The notes below the pieces were generated by a model that saw nothing but the letters and a program-made list of their open reading frames with translations, did no database searches and was not told where the DNA came from. A stretch of DNA of 64,000 nt from Rhodococcus wratislaviensis (GTDB taxonomy: Bacteria > Actinomycetota > Actinomycetes > Mycobacteriales > Mycobacteriaceae), in contig NZ_UAUI01000001.1 in the NCBI RefSeq assembly GCF_900455735.1, forward strand, positions 744,001 through 808,000, written 5' to 3'. The stretch's first letter is position 1. The number at the start of each line of letters is the position of its first letter. The position numbers were made by a program, and so were the translations under genes. Positions 45,338 to 54,925 of the stretch are shown here, piece by piece.

Positions 45338-48300
45338 CTAATAATCGTGACGCCGTTCGATGACCCAGGCAGCGACCTGAGCTCGCGAGGTGAATCCCAG
45401 TTTGGCCAGGATGTGCTCGACATGGCCTTGTGCGGTTCGCGGTGAGATGACCAGCCGAGCAGCGATTGACTGATTCGTCAGGCCTTCGGCGACGAGATCG
45501 GCGACCTGTTCTTCCCGCTTGGTCAATGGCGTCGATGTTTCGACGGCACGGCTAGCGCTGCCTGAGGTTTTTTCGTGAAGCGCGTAGGCGATTGCCTGGT
45601 CGAAGCTGAGGTGCTCGCCCTTGCGATAAGCCTCGGTGAAGGTATCGTTCCCGAGCCTCTGGCGCGTCCAATTGACGCAATCATCTTGGTATCGCAGCAA
45701 GTTCGGATGCACGATCGCCGGGCTTCCTATCGATCGCGCCAGCTCTTCCGCGGCTCCCAGCAGTACTGCGCTTCGATGAGCGTCGCGCTGTTCGCCTGCG
45801 ATCCAGGCCAGCGCCTCCAGGCATGTCGTGGCTAGGCGAGGGCTGTGCACGGTCCGGGCCAACTTCAGCGCCTCGTCGAAGTGCCGTACTGCTCGTTCGG
45901 TGTCACCCTGCCGCCAAACAGCAATTCCCAGGGCCCACAGAGAATACGACCGGTACATCTTCTCGCCGCTCGCTTCTGTGGTCTCCAGCGCGCGCTCGAG
46001 GCATTCGACAGCTTTGTCTGTCAAGCCTGCCAATGCGTAGGCCAAACCTAACGGGTAGGGGATACTGGTTTCGGGCGTACGTTCGTTGTGTTCGCGGACT
46101 TGCGCGAGGGCGGTTTCGAGGTGGGGATACGCATCCTCAGGTTGCCCGCTGTAGAGGGCGAGCATGCCGTCGGCGTAGGACACAACCGCGAGCATCATGG
46201 GGTCGCTGGTGTCCGCGGTGAGCGTGTGTATCTCCTCGACGAGTGCAGCCCCGGCATGCAGGTCGCCCTGCATGCTCGCCATCACGCTGGCGCTGTAGAG
46301 CGCTTTGATTTGTGCAGGTGTCGGCGGACCGCGGTAGCCGGCGAGTAGGCGGCGGAACCAGCGTCGACCTTCGTCGTAGAGGCCTTGGGAGGTCCAGAAC
46401 GGTCGGAGTGCGACGGCGGTGCTCAGACCGGCGTCGGGGTCCTCGTCGTCGACGCAGAACTCGAGCGCCGTGCGGATGTTCGGTAGTTCGCGCTTAAGGC
46501 GGGCGATCCACTCGAGCTGGTGTGAGCTGATCCACTCCGCCTCCGCCTCGAGCGCTAAGGCCTCGTACCAGTCCCGGTGCAGTCGGCGTAGGGCCGTCTT
46601 CTCGTCGGTCTGCTCGAGTTTCGAGTTCCCGTAGTCGCGCAGGGTTTCGAGCAAGCGGAACCGCACACCCGACTCGTATTCCTCTCGGATCAGGATCGAC
46701 TTGTCCACCAACGAGGTCACTGCGTCCAGGATCTCTTCCGATGTCAGGTCCGTCCCGCACACCTGCTCGGCAGCCTCCAGCTCGAAGCTACTGGCGAACA
46801 CCGACAGGCGTCCCCACACCATTTGGTCGTGGGCGGTGCACAACTCGTAGCTCCAGTCGATACACCAGCGCAGGGTCTGTTGCCGTGTCGGCGCGCCTCT
46901 ACGGCCATGGGTGAGCAGGGTGTAGCGGTCAGTCAGTCGCTGCAGGATCTGCTCGGTCGACATCGCCCGCAGCCGAGCCGCAGCCAACTCGATCGGCAAG
47001 GGCAGACCGTCGAGCCGGTGACAGATTCCTGTCACTGCACGCGCGTTGTTTTCGGTGAGCGCGAACCCGGGAACGGCGACGGCGGCCCGTTCGGTGAAAA
47101 GCGTCACTGCATCGTATGCGGGCAATCCCCGAAGCGAGGGTGGACGCTCGGGATCCGGCAAAGCCAAAGGCGGCACCCGCAACACCGCCTCTCCGCCGAT
47201 GACCAGGGGCTCGCGGCTGGTGGCGAGCACCCGCAACCCCGGACAGGTCTGCAACAAGGTCTCGACCAGCTCCGCGGCTGCGCCCACGATGTGCTCACAG
47301 TTGTCGAGGACGAGCAAGAGCTCGCGGTTCCCGATGTACTCCAGCAAAACCTCACGCAACGGCCGTGCCGAGTGGTGCTGAATCCTCAGGGTCCCGGCCA
47401 CCGCGTCCACCAGCAACGACTCGTCGCGCAGGTCCCCCAGCTCCACCAGCCACACCCCGTCGGGATACTTGCGCCCTACGCTCGCGGCGGCCCGTAACGC
47501 CAGGCGCGTCTTGCCGACACCTCCGATTCCGGTCAAGGTCACCAGTCGGGACTGCGCCAGCAGATTCCTCGCCTCGGTGAGCTCATGCCGGCGGCCGACG
47601 AAACTGGTCAACTCCAGTGGAAGATTCCCCGTCGGTGAGGCGCCGGATGCACGACGTCCACCACCGACTGGCGCCCCTCCTCGGCCGCCCTGCGTCTCGG
47701 GTGTGGCGTGTAACGCCATCTCGTCGACCAGGATGTCGTGGTCCCTTTGAAGTTGTTGCAGTTGCTCACCGAAGTTGGACGCGGTCGCCGGACGTTGATC
47801 GGGGGTGCGGGACATTGCGCGGGAAATCACCGCGGACACGTCATCAGGGATCCCGTGCTCGGTCAGTTCGGGAACCGGTTGGGTGGTGATCCGCAGAAAT
47901 TGGGCGACGACCTGCTCACCGCTACGGCGTTCGAACGCAGCGTGACCGGTGAGAGCACTGAACAAGGTGGCGCCGAGCGAATAGACGTCGGAGGCCGGGC
48001 TCGGCGGTTTCCCCGCGAGCACCTCCGGCGCGGTATACGCCGGCGACCCGGTGATAGCACCGGTGGCGGTCTCGAAGCCACCGGCGACGTGCGCAATGCC
48101 GAAATCGGCCAGTTGAGGCTCGCCGTAGTCGGTGATCAGAATGTTCGCGGGCTTGACGTCACGGTGGAGGATGCCGCGTCGATGCGCGGTCTCGATCGCG
48201 CCCGCCATCTTCACCCCGAGCCGCAACGCTTCGCTTAATGGCAACGCACCTTGCTCGCGGATCCGCACATCGAGCGAACCCTGCGAATGGTAGGGCATCA

Positions 48301-48601
48301 CGATGAACGGAAGCCCGCTGTCGGTGGCGCCGACCTGCAGAATGTGGACGATGTTCGGATGCCCGGTCAGCCGCCCCATCGCCCGCTGTTCGCGAAAGAA
48401 TCGCGTCCGGCTCTCCTCGTCGAGTTCGACAGTCAGAACCTTCACGGCGACTGTGCGATCCAATTCGCTCTGGGTGCAGCGGTAGACGACACCGAATCCG
48501 CCTCGGCCGATTTCCTCAGCGTTATCGAAGCCGACTCCCATCAGCTCGGCAGCCGGGCACACCGGAGACCGCTGTGTGTCGAGCGGATCACCTGCACCCA
48601 T
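45338..48601 (-). CDS. Serine/threonine kinase-STAND ATPase-LuxR fusion regulator
   Basis: 1087 aa. The kinase domain is near residues 25-290: GRGGFGVVY, AVKVL, HRDVKPANILI, DFGIAHV, APEVL. A STAND/NB-ARC-like ATPase begins near residue 330, with Walker A GIGGVGKTRLA, Walker B LLLVLDNCEH and the GLPLPIELAAARLRAM segment. TPR-like helical repeats follow. The last ~65 residues are a LuxR-type helix-turn-helix: LTKREEQVADLVAEGLTNQSIAARLVISPRTAQGHVEHILAKLG. So one protein joins a kinase with a DNA-binding output, and it could regulate transcription directly. A partial copy lies at about 44.2-44.5 kb. Confidence 0.93.
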   Translation of the reverse strand: MGAGDPLDTQRSPVCPAAELMGVGFDNAEEIGRGGFGVVYRCTQSELDRTVAVKVLTVELDEESRTRFFREQRAMGRLTGHPNIVHILQVGATDSGLPFIVMPYHSQGSLDVRIREQGALPLSEALRLGVKMAGAIETAHRRGILHRDVKPANILITDYGEPQLADFGIAHVAGGFETATGAITGSPAYTAPEVLAGKPPSPASDVYSLGATLFSALTGHAAFERRSGEQVVAQFLRITTQPVPELTEHGIPDDVSAVISRAMSRTPDQRPATASNFGEQLQQLQRDHDILVDEMALHATPETQGGRGGAPVGGGRRASGASPTGNLPLELTSFVGRRHELTEARNLLAQSRLVTLTGIGGVGKTRLALRAAASVGRKYPDGVWLVELGDLRDESLLVDAVAGTLRIQHHSARPLREVLLEYIGNRELLLVLDNCEHIVGAAAELVETLLQTCPGLRVLATSREPLVIGGEAVLRVPPLALPDPERPPSLRGLPAYDAVTLFTERAAVAVPGFALTENNARAVTGICHRLDGLPLPIELAAARLRAMSTEQILQRLTDRYTLLTHGRRGAPTRQQTLRWCIDWSYELCTAHDQMVWGRLSVFASSFELEAAEQVCGTDLTSEEILDAVTSLVDKSILIREEYESGVRFRLLETLRDYGNSKLEQTDEKTALRRLHRDWYEALALEAEAEWISSHQLEWIARLKRELPNIRTALEFCVDDEDPDAGLSTAVALRPFWTSQGLYDEGRRWFRRLLAGYRGPPTPAQIKALYSASVMASMQGDLHAGAALVEEIHTLTADTSDPMMLAVVSYADGMLALYSGQPEDAYPHLETALAQVREHNERTPETSIPYPLGLAYALAGLTDKAVECLERALETTEASGEKMYRSYSLWALGIAVWRQGDTERAVRHFDEALKLARTVHSPRLATTCLEALAWIAGEQRDAHRSAVLLGAAEELARSIGSPAIVHPNLLRYQDDCVNWTRQRLGNDTFTEAYRKGEHLSFDQAIAYALHEKTSGSASRAVETSTPLTKREEQVADLVAEGLTNQSIAARLVISPRTAQGHVEHILAKLGFTSRAQVAAWVIERRHDY

Positions 48602-48969
48602 CGGAACGGTCTACTCACTCCGCCGGCTCGTAGTTGTCGTGCGCTGGTCCCGACGGCACGACCAGTGCAAATTGATCTGTACTCCCCTATCGATGATGCG
48701 TCCAGGATATCGCTGCCACCAGTTGTCGCGACCACCGCCGCGGGCGGCCTGACCGGTTTCGCGGAGGGCGGGCCTGCCCCGGATTTCGCCAGGGCCTGCC
48801 CACCGACTGCGCCTCTGCCTTGCTATGGTCGGGCCTGCGGGCCGTGGTCGGGCTCTGTCCGCGCCGTAACAGACCGGAAGGTTTCACTCCCGAGAGTCCC
48901 GTATTCGATCCGGCCGCTTTTCGAGATTCACCCCTTCCGATCTGTGCGGAGCGCGACCGACGGAGTCGT
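48602..48969. other. Region with no recognised gene
   Basis: About 370 bases upstream of the kinase-LuxR gene. Only overlapping chance frames. It should contain the kinase promoter. Confidence 0.5.
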
Positions 48970-50499
48970 TCAGTCCGTGCCCCGCTGGGGTCCGCCGAGA
49001 TCTCTCGCCCGTCCCCGCCTGGCATCGAGTGCGTCGCTGTGATGTTGTGGCGTCGCTGGTGCCGCGGCGCGTTCAAGCGTTCGTGGTTCGCTTGCAGCAG
49101 AGCTATTTGCGACACCTGATTGTTGGTGCCCGTCGATATCGTCGAGGTTGCGGTTGCGTGTGTTCGCTCCGAAGGCGCCGATGATCAGCCCGGCAAGTGT
49201 GGAGAACAAGGCAGCTACTCCGAAAGCGCCGGCGAAGCCCAGCACGGTGACGACTGCCGCCGTGATGAAGCCACTGGCGATGCCCGCGGCACGGCCGACG
49301 CCGTTGGCGAGGCCCGCCCCGGATCCGCGCAGGGCAGTCGGGAAGTTCTCGGGCAGGTAGGCGTACAGCACCTGGAAGGTCGTCACGAAGAACAGTTGGG
49401 TCAAGAAGCCCGAAACAACCAGGGCTGCGTAGTTGTGGGTGTAGGCGAAGGCAGTCACTGCTGCTGCGGCGAGCATGCACAGGACCATGCAGGTCCGCTT
49501 CCGCTCCCATCGATCGGTGATCGGCAACGCGAGAAGCGTTGCTGCCAGTGGCGATGCGGACAGGACGGTGGTCACGGTCAGCGCAGCGGAAATGGACAAC
49601 CCGCGATCGACCAGCAAGGTTGGTACCCAGTTGTTGAAACCGTAGTAGCCCAGGAGGAAGAAGGTCATCGCGACGCAGAGCACCACCGTACGGCGCCGGT
49701 ATCGGGCGGTGAACAAGTTGCTCATCGGTTGCGGTGTGGTGGGAGCGGCAGGAGCGGGTGCCGGCAGCGGGGAACCGGTACGTGCTATCACCTGCTGTTC
49801 GAGCGTTGTCACGAGTTGGGCGGCGCGGGCGGTCTTGCCGTTGGTTTCGTCCCAGCGCACGGATTCCGGCAGCAGTTTCGGGACAAAGACCACTGCGAGG
49901 AGTCCGATGCCACCGAGCACGAACACCCAACGCCAGGTCTCTGGTCCGGCGGGGACGATGATGCGGGCGGCGAGTGCCATGGGGGGCATGCCGAGGGAGC
50001 CCAGGCCGATGACGAGGGAGATGTACCGGCCGCGGGACACGCGGGGAAACGTTTCGGTGACGTAGACGAGGACGACACCGACAACGGCTTGCAGGCCTGC
50101 GCCCGTCAGGGTGCGAAGGACGGCGAACACCTCGTAGTTGGGTGATAGTGCGGACAGGATGGAGGCGACCGAGAAGACCACCGTCCCCGCAATCAGGGTG
50201 GGCCGGCGACCGAATTTGTCGGACAGTCTGCCGCCGAGTACAGCGCCGATCGCCATTCCCGCGAAGGTGCATGAGGTCACGGCGCCAATTTGTGTGGTCG
50301 ACAGCTGCCACGTTTCACGCATAGCGGGCATCGCGTAGGACAGGCTGAATATGTCGGCCCAGTCGCATGCGTAGATAAAGCTGAGAAGTGCTATCCATAC
50401 TCGGTGAGAGCGGGTGATTCTGGGTAGGCGCTCGAGCCGGGCGGACGGAGATACAGAATGCGTGGTCGGGGAGCTGCTCGGGGGGTCGACGATGTCCAT
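48970..50499 (-). CDS. MFS transporter of the aromatic-acid:H+ symporter type
   Basis: 509 aa from an ATG with an AGGAGA site; an upstream open extension has no homology. About twelve membrane segments are present. The MFS signature between segments 2 and 3 is GGRLSDKFGRRPTL. Other AAHS-type features are the DWADIFSLSYAMPAM opening and the ENFPTALRGSGAGLANGVGR loop. The ~60-residue C-terminal tail is low-complexity and Ala/Arg-rich. Such carriers import aromatic or other organic acids. It is near a hydantoinase-B fragment and an MmgE/PrpD gene but separated from them, so the substrate is open. Confidence 0.88.
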   Translation of the reverse strand: MDIVDPPSSSPTTHSVSPSARLERLPRITRSHRVWIALLSFIYACDWADIFSLSYAMPAMRETWQLSTTQIGAVTSCTFAGMAIGAVLGGRLSDKFGRRPTLIAGTVVFSVASILSALSPNYEVFAVLRTLTGAGLQAVVGVVLVYVTETFPRVSRGRYISLVIGLGSLGMPPMALAARIIVPAGPETWRWVFVLGGIGLLAVVFVPKLLPESVRWDETNGKTARAAQLVTTLEQQVIARTGSPLPAPAPAAPTTPQPMSNLFTARYRRRTVVLCVAMTFFLLGYYGFNNWVPTLLVDRGLSISAALTVTTVLSASPLAATLLALPITDRWERKRTCMVLCMLAAAAVTAFAYTHNYAALVVSGFLTQLFFVTTFQVLYAYLPENFPTALRGSGAGLANGVGRAAGIASGFITAAVVTVLGFAGAFGVAALFSTLAGLIIGAFGANTRNRNLDDIDGHQQSGVANSSAASEPRTLERAAAPATPQHHSDALDARRGRARDLGGPQRGTD

Positions 50500-50762
50500 G
50501 TGGGCTCTCCTAGAGGAGACAGGCTGGGGTTGGGGAGTTGCGAACTGGGCTGGCTTTGGGGCCAGTGAGGCGTTGACGGGAAGGACTAAAGCCGCCCACC
50601 TCCTTGAACGACGCCGCTGACGGGCACCCAGTTCAGTTGCTGCGGGTACACCTGCTATTCGTGTGGTGTCTAGTTGCTGGGGCCCGCGACTGTGCGAAAG
50701 CCGTGCGGTCGGTGCCTGGATCACACGAGCGCCTACCGCACCAGCGAGTGCGTCGGTTTGGC

Positions 50763-52199
50763 CTAGGTCAGCTGGGGATAGTGAGTGTGGATGTATTTCT
50801 TGCTGATTCGTTCGTCATCGAGATCCCTCGTGACAAGGGCTGGGTCTCGGTCGCAGCCGTTTCCGATGCCCCCGCCGCCGGCTGTCTCGCGTAGGAATTC
50901 GTCGCCTGCCTCGAGTGAGACGAGGGTTTTCGACGGGAGGACTCGTTCGTGTTCGGTTCCGGGGTTGAGTACGAACCGGCAGGGTTGGCCGTCGGCGCCA
51001 TCGTCTACTCCGCTGGGTCCGGAGGTCACCTGGTCGCCGCGGATCATCAGCTCTCCTCCGAGTTCGCGGAGCCGGAAGCCGCGCCGTAGACCCAGACCGC
51101 CTTGGAATCGACCGGCGCCGCAGGAGTCGGGTCTGAACTCGAAGCAGGTGAATTCGATCGGGAACTCGGCCTCGAGCGCTTCGATCGGGGCATTCATGCA
51201 GTTGGAGATGTGCACGTCGGTGCCATCGATTCCGTCGTCCTCGGGTCGCGCGCCCAGGGCGCCGGGCATGACCTCGAAGAAGATGGGGGCGTGACCGGCG
51301 CGGCGATCGAACTGCAGGCTCATCGTCATGTTTCCGCAGCTGCCGGCCGTGTAGCGGTCGGGTGTGAAGGTAGCACATGCTCGTAGTAGGGCATCGACAA
51401 CGCGGTAGCACGTCTGCATTCGGCCGCCGCACGCGGTCGGCGAGGTCGGATTGACGATGGTTCCGGACGGCGCGACGATTCGCACCGCACTGTTCAGTCC
51501 GTCGTTGGCCGGGAGGTCCGGTCCGAACACCGATCGGATGACGTACAACACGGATGCGGTGGTTGCGCTGAGGACTGAGTTGATCGGGCCGTCGGTTTGG
51601 GGAGAGCTGCCGGTGAAGTCCACGACCAGCCCATCGCCAGTGATCTCGACTGAGACCTTGACGGTGAGGGGACCGTTGCCGAGGCCGTCGTCTTCGACGA
51701 AGTCCTCGCCGGTGCCACATGCGTCGGGCAGATCAGCCATCCTCTTCCGGAATTCCGTTTCCGTGGCCTCGATCGACCGATCCATGGCGGTCAACACATT
51801 CCGGGTGCCGTGTTCTTGTGCGATTCCGTGAACTCGGGACACGCCGAGCATATTCGCCGACAACTGGGCCTGCAGGTCACCGAAGGTGACTTCCGGCAGG
51901 CGCACGTTCGCTGCGAGGATGCTGGCGAACGTTTCGTCGATTACTCCATTCCGATACGCGATGATCGGGGGGATACGCAGGCCCTCCTGGAAAATGTTCC
52001 GGTTATCTCCGGCCACGCTACCGGCGACGCGTCCGCCGACATCGATGTGGTGCGCCACCGAGCCCACGTATCCGACGACGTCGTCGTCGACCACGACCGG
52101 ACTGAACAGCAGGATATCGGGAGTGTGTTGAGCGCCGCTGTAGGGGTCGTTGACGAGAACCGCGTCGCCGGCCGCCAATCGACCCTCGAAGATGCGGAG
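50763..52199 (-). pseudogene. Hydantoinase B / oxoprolinase-type subunit, 5'-truncated
   Basis: About 478 codons of a HyuB-like protein, from LRIFEGRLAAGDAVLVNDPYSGAQHTPD to the C-terminus, including TACGGRMQTCYRVVDALLRACA, FRPDSCGAGRFQGGLG and the GLGLRRGF end region. Full-length relatives begin roughly 70 residues earlier, and that part is missing. The homology stops within a few bases of the start of the divergent PrpD gene, so a rearrangement has joined them head to head. No start codon or HyuA partner is visible. The gene is probably non-functional. Confidence 0.82.
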
Positions 52200-52205
52200 A
52201 GTTCG

Positions 52206-53552
52206 ATGCCCACCACCACTTCCGACGTCGTCACATGGCTCTGTGAAGCCGCACCCCGGCTCGAAGCCGCCGATACCTTCGCCAGCGCGCACCTGTCGCT
52301 GGTGGACTTTGTCGGCTGCTCGATCTCGGGCTCGGACCACCCTGCTGCGCGCGTCGTCACCGATATCTGCGGCATCTCCGGTGAAGTTCCGGCGCTCGGC
52401 CACTCGACGACGAGGCTGCACCCTGCATCCGCCGCATATGTGCACGCCCTGCAAGCCCACGCGTTTGAACTCGACGACGGCGACTGGGAGACCTGGGGCC
52501 ACCTCGGCGCACCCACCATCGCGGCGGGACTGTCCGCCGGATGGCGGAGCAACGCCACCGTGGGCGAGCTGACCGATGCAGTCGCGACCGCGCTGATCCT
52601 GGGAATGTCCCTCGGGCGCCGGGTCAATCCCGGTCACTATCAGCAAGGCTTCTGTACCACCGGCACCATTGGTGCACTCACTGCCGCGGCTGCAGCGGCG
52701 CGACTGCTCCGGCTGGACGAGGCCGCCACTGCGCATGCTCTGGACTTTGCGGTTGCGCAGGCAGCAGGGGTGCGCCAATTCGCAGTGGACGGCAGTGCCT
52801 CGTGCTTGATCATCCCTGCGAATGCCGCGCGCGTCGGCTACGAGGCAGCCGTGCTGGCCGGGGCAGGCCTCGCCGGTGGCCTCGAGGCGTTCGATGGTCA
52901 GTTGGGCTTTCTGCGCGTTCTCGGAGGAGTATCGGCGTCGGATTTGCGCCTACCCGCATACGCCGAACACCGGCCCTCTCAGATCTACTACAAGCCACAC
53001 AGCTGCTGCGGTAACGCCCTCGGCCCGTTACATGGTTTCGTCGAGGGTTGGCAGCGACTCGACCACGCGCCGCTTCGCCGCATCGCGTTCGAGCTTCCGC
53101 GCGAGGTTGCACGTAATGTGAATCATCCCTCGCCGGACAGCGAACTCGAGCGTCACCTCAGTCTGCAACTCGCGGTGGCGATGTATCTAGCGCGCGGCGC
53201 GATCGCGGCGCGCGATCTGATCGAGGTCTCGATAACGGACGAACTCGAGCAAGCCATGGCGATGGTCCATGTCACCGTCGTCGCCGCCGAGGATGTACAG
53301 GAGTTGAGAGCCGGAGAGATGGGCTTCCTTATTCGTTCCGCTGCGGACGGTCGCGAAATCCGCTGTCCTGTAGGTGAAGTTGGCCCAGCAATGGGCGAGA
53401 CTGAGATCGATGAGAAGTTCCGATCACTCGTGGGTTCGTCAATGGGCGAACACGGTGCCACACGACTGCGTGCGATGTTGGGTGATTGGTCGAGTCCGGT
53501 GCGCGACGTGCTGTTAACCGGCCGCCCACCTCTGCCGACGTCGTGGCCGTGA
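52206..53552 (+). CDS. MmgE/PrpD-family protein
   Basis: 448 aa, the expected size. The start is an ATG with a GGAGA sequence just before it. Family features: SLVDFVGCSISGSDHPAARV near the N-terminus, AYVHALQAHAFELDDGDWETWGHLGAPTIAAGLS, VAQAAGVRQFAVDGSASCLIIPANAARVGYEAA, and QIYYKPHSCCGNALGP. PrpD dehydrates 2-methylcitrate; other members (for example cis-aconitate decarboxylase) act on different tricarboxylates or lyase substrates. The upstream region is cut off by the HyuB junction, so its original promoter may be lost. Confidence 0.88.
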   Translation: MPTTTSDVVTWLCEAAPRLEAADTFASAHLSLVDFVGCSISGSDHPAARVVTDICGISGEVPALGHSTTRLHPASAAYVHALQAHAFELDDGDWETWGHLGAPTIAAGLSAGWRSNATVGELTDAVATALILGMSLGRRVNPGHYQQGFCTTGTIGALTAAAAAARLLRLDEAATAHALDFAVAQAAGVRQFAVDGSASCLIIPANAARVGYEAAVLAGAGLAGGLEAFDGQLGFLRVLGGVSASDLRLPAYAEHRPSQIYYKPHSCCGNALGPLHGFVEGWQRLDHAPLRRIAFELPREVARNVNHPSPDSELERHLSLQLAVAMYLARGAIAARDLIEVSITDELEQAMAMVHVTVVAAEDVQELRAGEMGFLIRSAADGREIRCPVGEVGPAMGETEIDEKFRSLVGSSMGEHGATRLRAMLGDWSSPVRDVLLTGRPPLPTSWP

Positions 53553-53909
53553 GGAGTCGAACCCGGTCAGCGCGATAGGTCAGCGAAAGAGCAGCCTGAG
53601 CCGAGTCCAGTGAGCAGTGGTAGAAGATCTGTGCGGCCACTCACTGCCGCACCGGCCTCGATGAGGCCGCCAGGCGCGTGCGCCTACTGGTGCGCAACGG
53701 TTGAATTCGCGTCTCCTCCTGGCCGCCGTCCCGATTGCGATCGATCCCCGTCGTCGCGAGACGAGAGTGGACCGGCTCGGGGAGCGAGTGCGGCCGTGCG
53801 GTGGATCATGAGGATCCATTTGCGTGTTTCGACCACGCCGTTGGGCACCACTTGCCTGAGACGACGGTCTGCCGCCCTCCTCTGCCTGGTGCTGTGCTCG
53901 AGTCGTCCG
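53553..53909. other. Region with no recognised gene
   Basis: About 355 bases between the convergent ends of the PrpD and LysR genes. No coding sequence or strong symmetric terminator noticed. Confidence 0.5.
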
Positions 53910-54800
53910 TCACACGTTGGTGGGAATGGCAGCGGCGGCGCTCTGGATTGCTCCGCACACGGCCGTGATCGAGGGGTGCGTCTCGCTGCCGGCGCGCAGG
54001 GCTATGGAGATGGAGCGCTTTTCCCCGGGAAGTCGATGGAGTCCTGGTGGGCGTGGGTGAGTGCGCCAGAGTAGGCCGGGTAGAAATGCGCTGGCATGGC
54101 CCGCGTGTACCAGCTGAACGTGGATCGACAGGTTGGCGGCTTCGAACTGGATGTCGGGTTCGAAACCGGCGTCACGGCACCGTGCGATGGCCCATCGGCG
54201 ACCGACGCTGCCTTCGGGTTCCATCACCCAGGCGTCGTGGCGTGCGTCGGCTAGGTCCCACGAGGCGGGGTGGTTGGGACGGGCGAGATAGAGCGGGTCA
54301 TCGGCCACGGGGAGGCGGATGATCTCGGCTGGCACGGGGAAGGGGTGGCCGGGGAATTGTTCGGTGATCAGCAGGTCGAGGTCCCGGGCGAGCAGAGCGG
54401 GCAGTGCGGTGCTGGGTTTGGCCTCGACGACCTCGACTCGGAGTCGCTCGTGCTGGTGTAGCGCGACCAGGGCGCCGGGCACGATCGACTCCGCGACGGT
54501 CTGGAACGCCCCGACGCGGATGGTGCCGACTGGTTGGTGTGCTGCGGCGGCGAGGTCGGACTCGGCCTGCTCGAGTTGCGCGAAGACTTTCTTCGCGTGT
54601 TCGACGAGCACCTTCGCTTGTGCGGTCAGCCGCACGTTGCGCCCCACTCGTTCGAGGAGCCGAACACCGGCCTCGGTCTCGAGCTGGCTGAGCTGCTGAG
54701 AGACCCCCGAGGGTGCGAAATGTAGGGCCTGCGCGACGGAAGCGATGGTGCCGTGCCTGTCGAGTTCATAGAGCAGGCGTAGGCGGCGGACGTCGAGCAT
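53910..54800 (-). CDS. LysR-family regulator
   Basis: 296 aa, the full family size; a GGAGGG site precedes the ATG. The N-terminal helix-turn-helix is LRLLYELDRHGTIASVAQALHFAPSGVSQQLSQLETEAGVRLLER. The C-terminal substrate-binding domain follows, with GTIRVGAFQTVAESIVPGAL and the LDLLITEQFPG stretch. It is divergent from the MHS-type transporter across 125 bases with a clear inverted repeat, so it is the likely regulator of the transporter-peptidase pair. Confidence 0.93.
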   Translation of the reverse strand: MLDVRRLRLLYELDRHGTIASVAQALHFAPSGVSQQLSQLETEAGVRLLERVGRNVRLTAQAKVLVEHAKKVFAQLEQAESDLAAAAHQPVGTIRVGAFQTVAESIVPGALVALHQHERLRVEVVEAKPSTALPALLARDLDLLITEQFPGHPFPVPAEIIRLPVADDPLYLARPNHPASWDLADARHDAWVMEPEGSVGRRWAIARCRDAGFEPDIQFEAANLSIHVQLVHAGHASAFLPGLLWRTHPRPPGLHRLPGEKRSISIALRAGSETHPSITAVCGAIQSAAAAIPTNV

Positions 54801-54838
54801 GAGCCCTCCAACAAGTCAGTAAAAGCGAATGGTTTCGC

Positions 54839-54868
54839 TCAAAAACGATACCTTGTGTGAATTTTTGA
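54839..54868. promoter_or_regulatory. LysR operator candidate
   Basis: TCAAAAA and TTTTTGA form a perfect 7-bp inverted repeat with a 16-base spacer in the divergent promoter between LysR and the transporter. LysR proteins typically bind AT-rich inverted repeats in such a position. The repeat is 38 bases upstream of the LysR start and 57 bases upstream of the transporter start. Confidence 0.55.
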
Positions 54869-54925
54869 CCGTCACCATACTTATGACATCCCTCACAACG
54901 GTGCCGATGAAGATAGAGACTCCCC

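Noticed and set aside
49120..50145. 341-codon plus-strand open frame opposite the MFS transporter
   Set aside because: It is a shadow of a membrane protein gene with clear transporter motifs on the other strand.
52200..52778. Extension of the hydantoinase B frame to 671 codons
   Set aside because: The extension is antisense to the well-supported PrpD gene and shows no HyuB homology.
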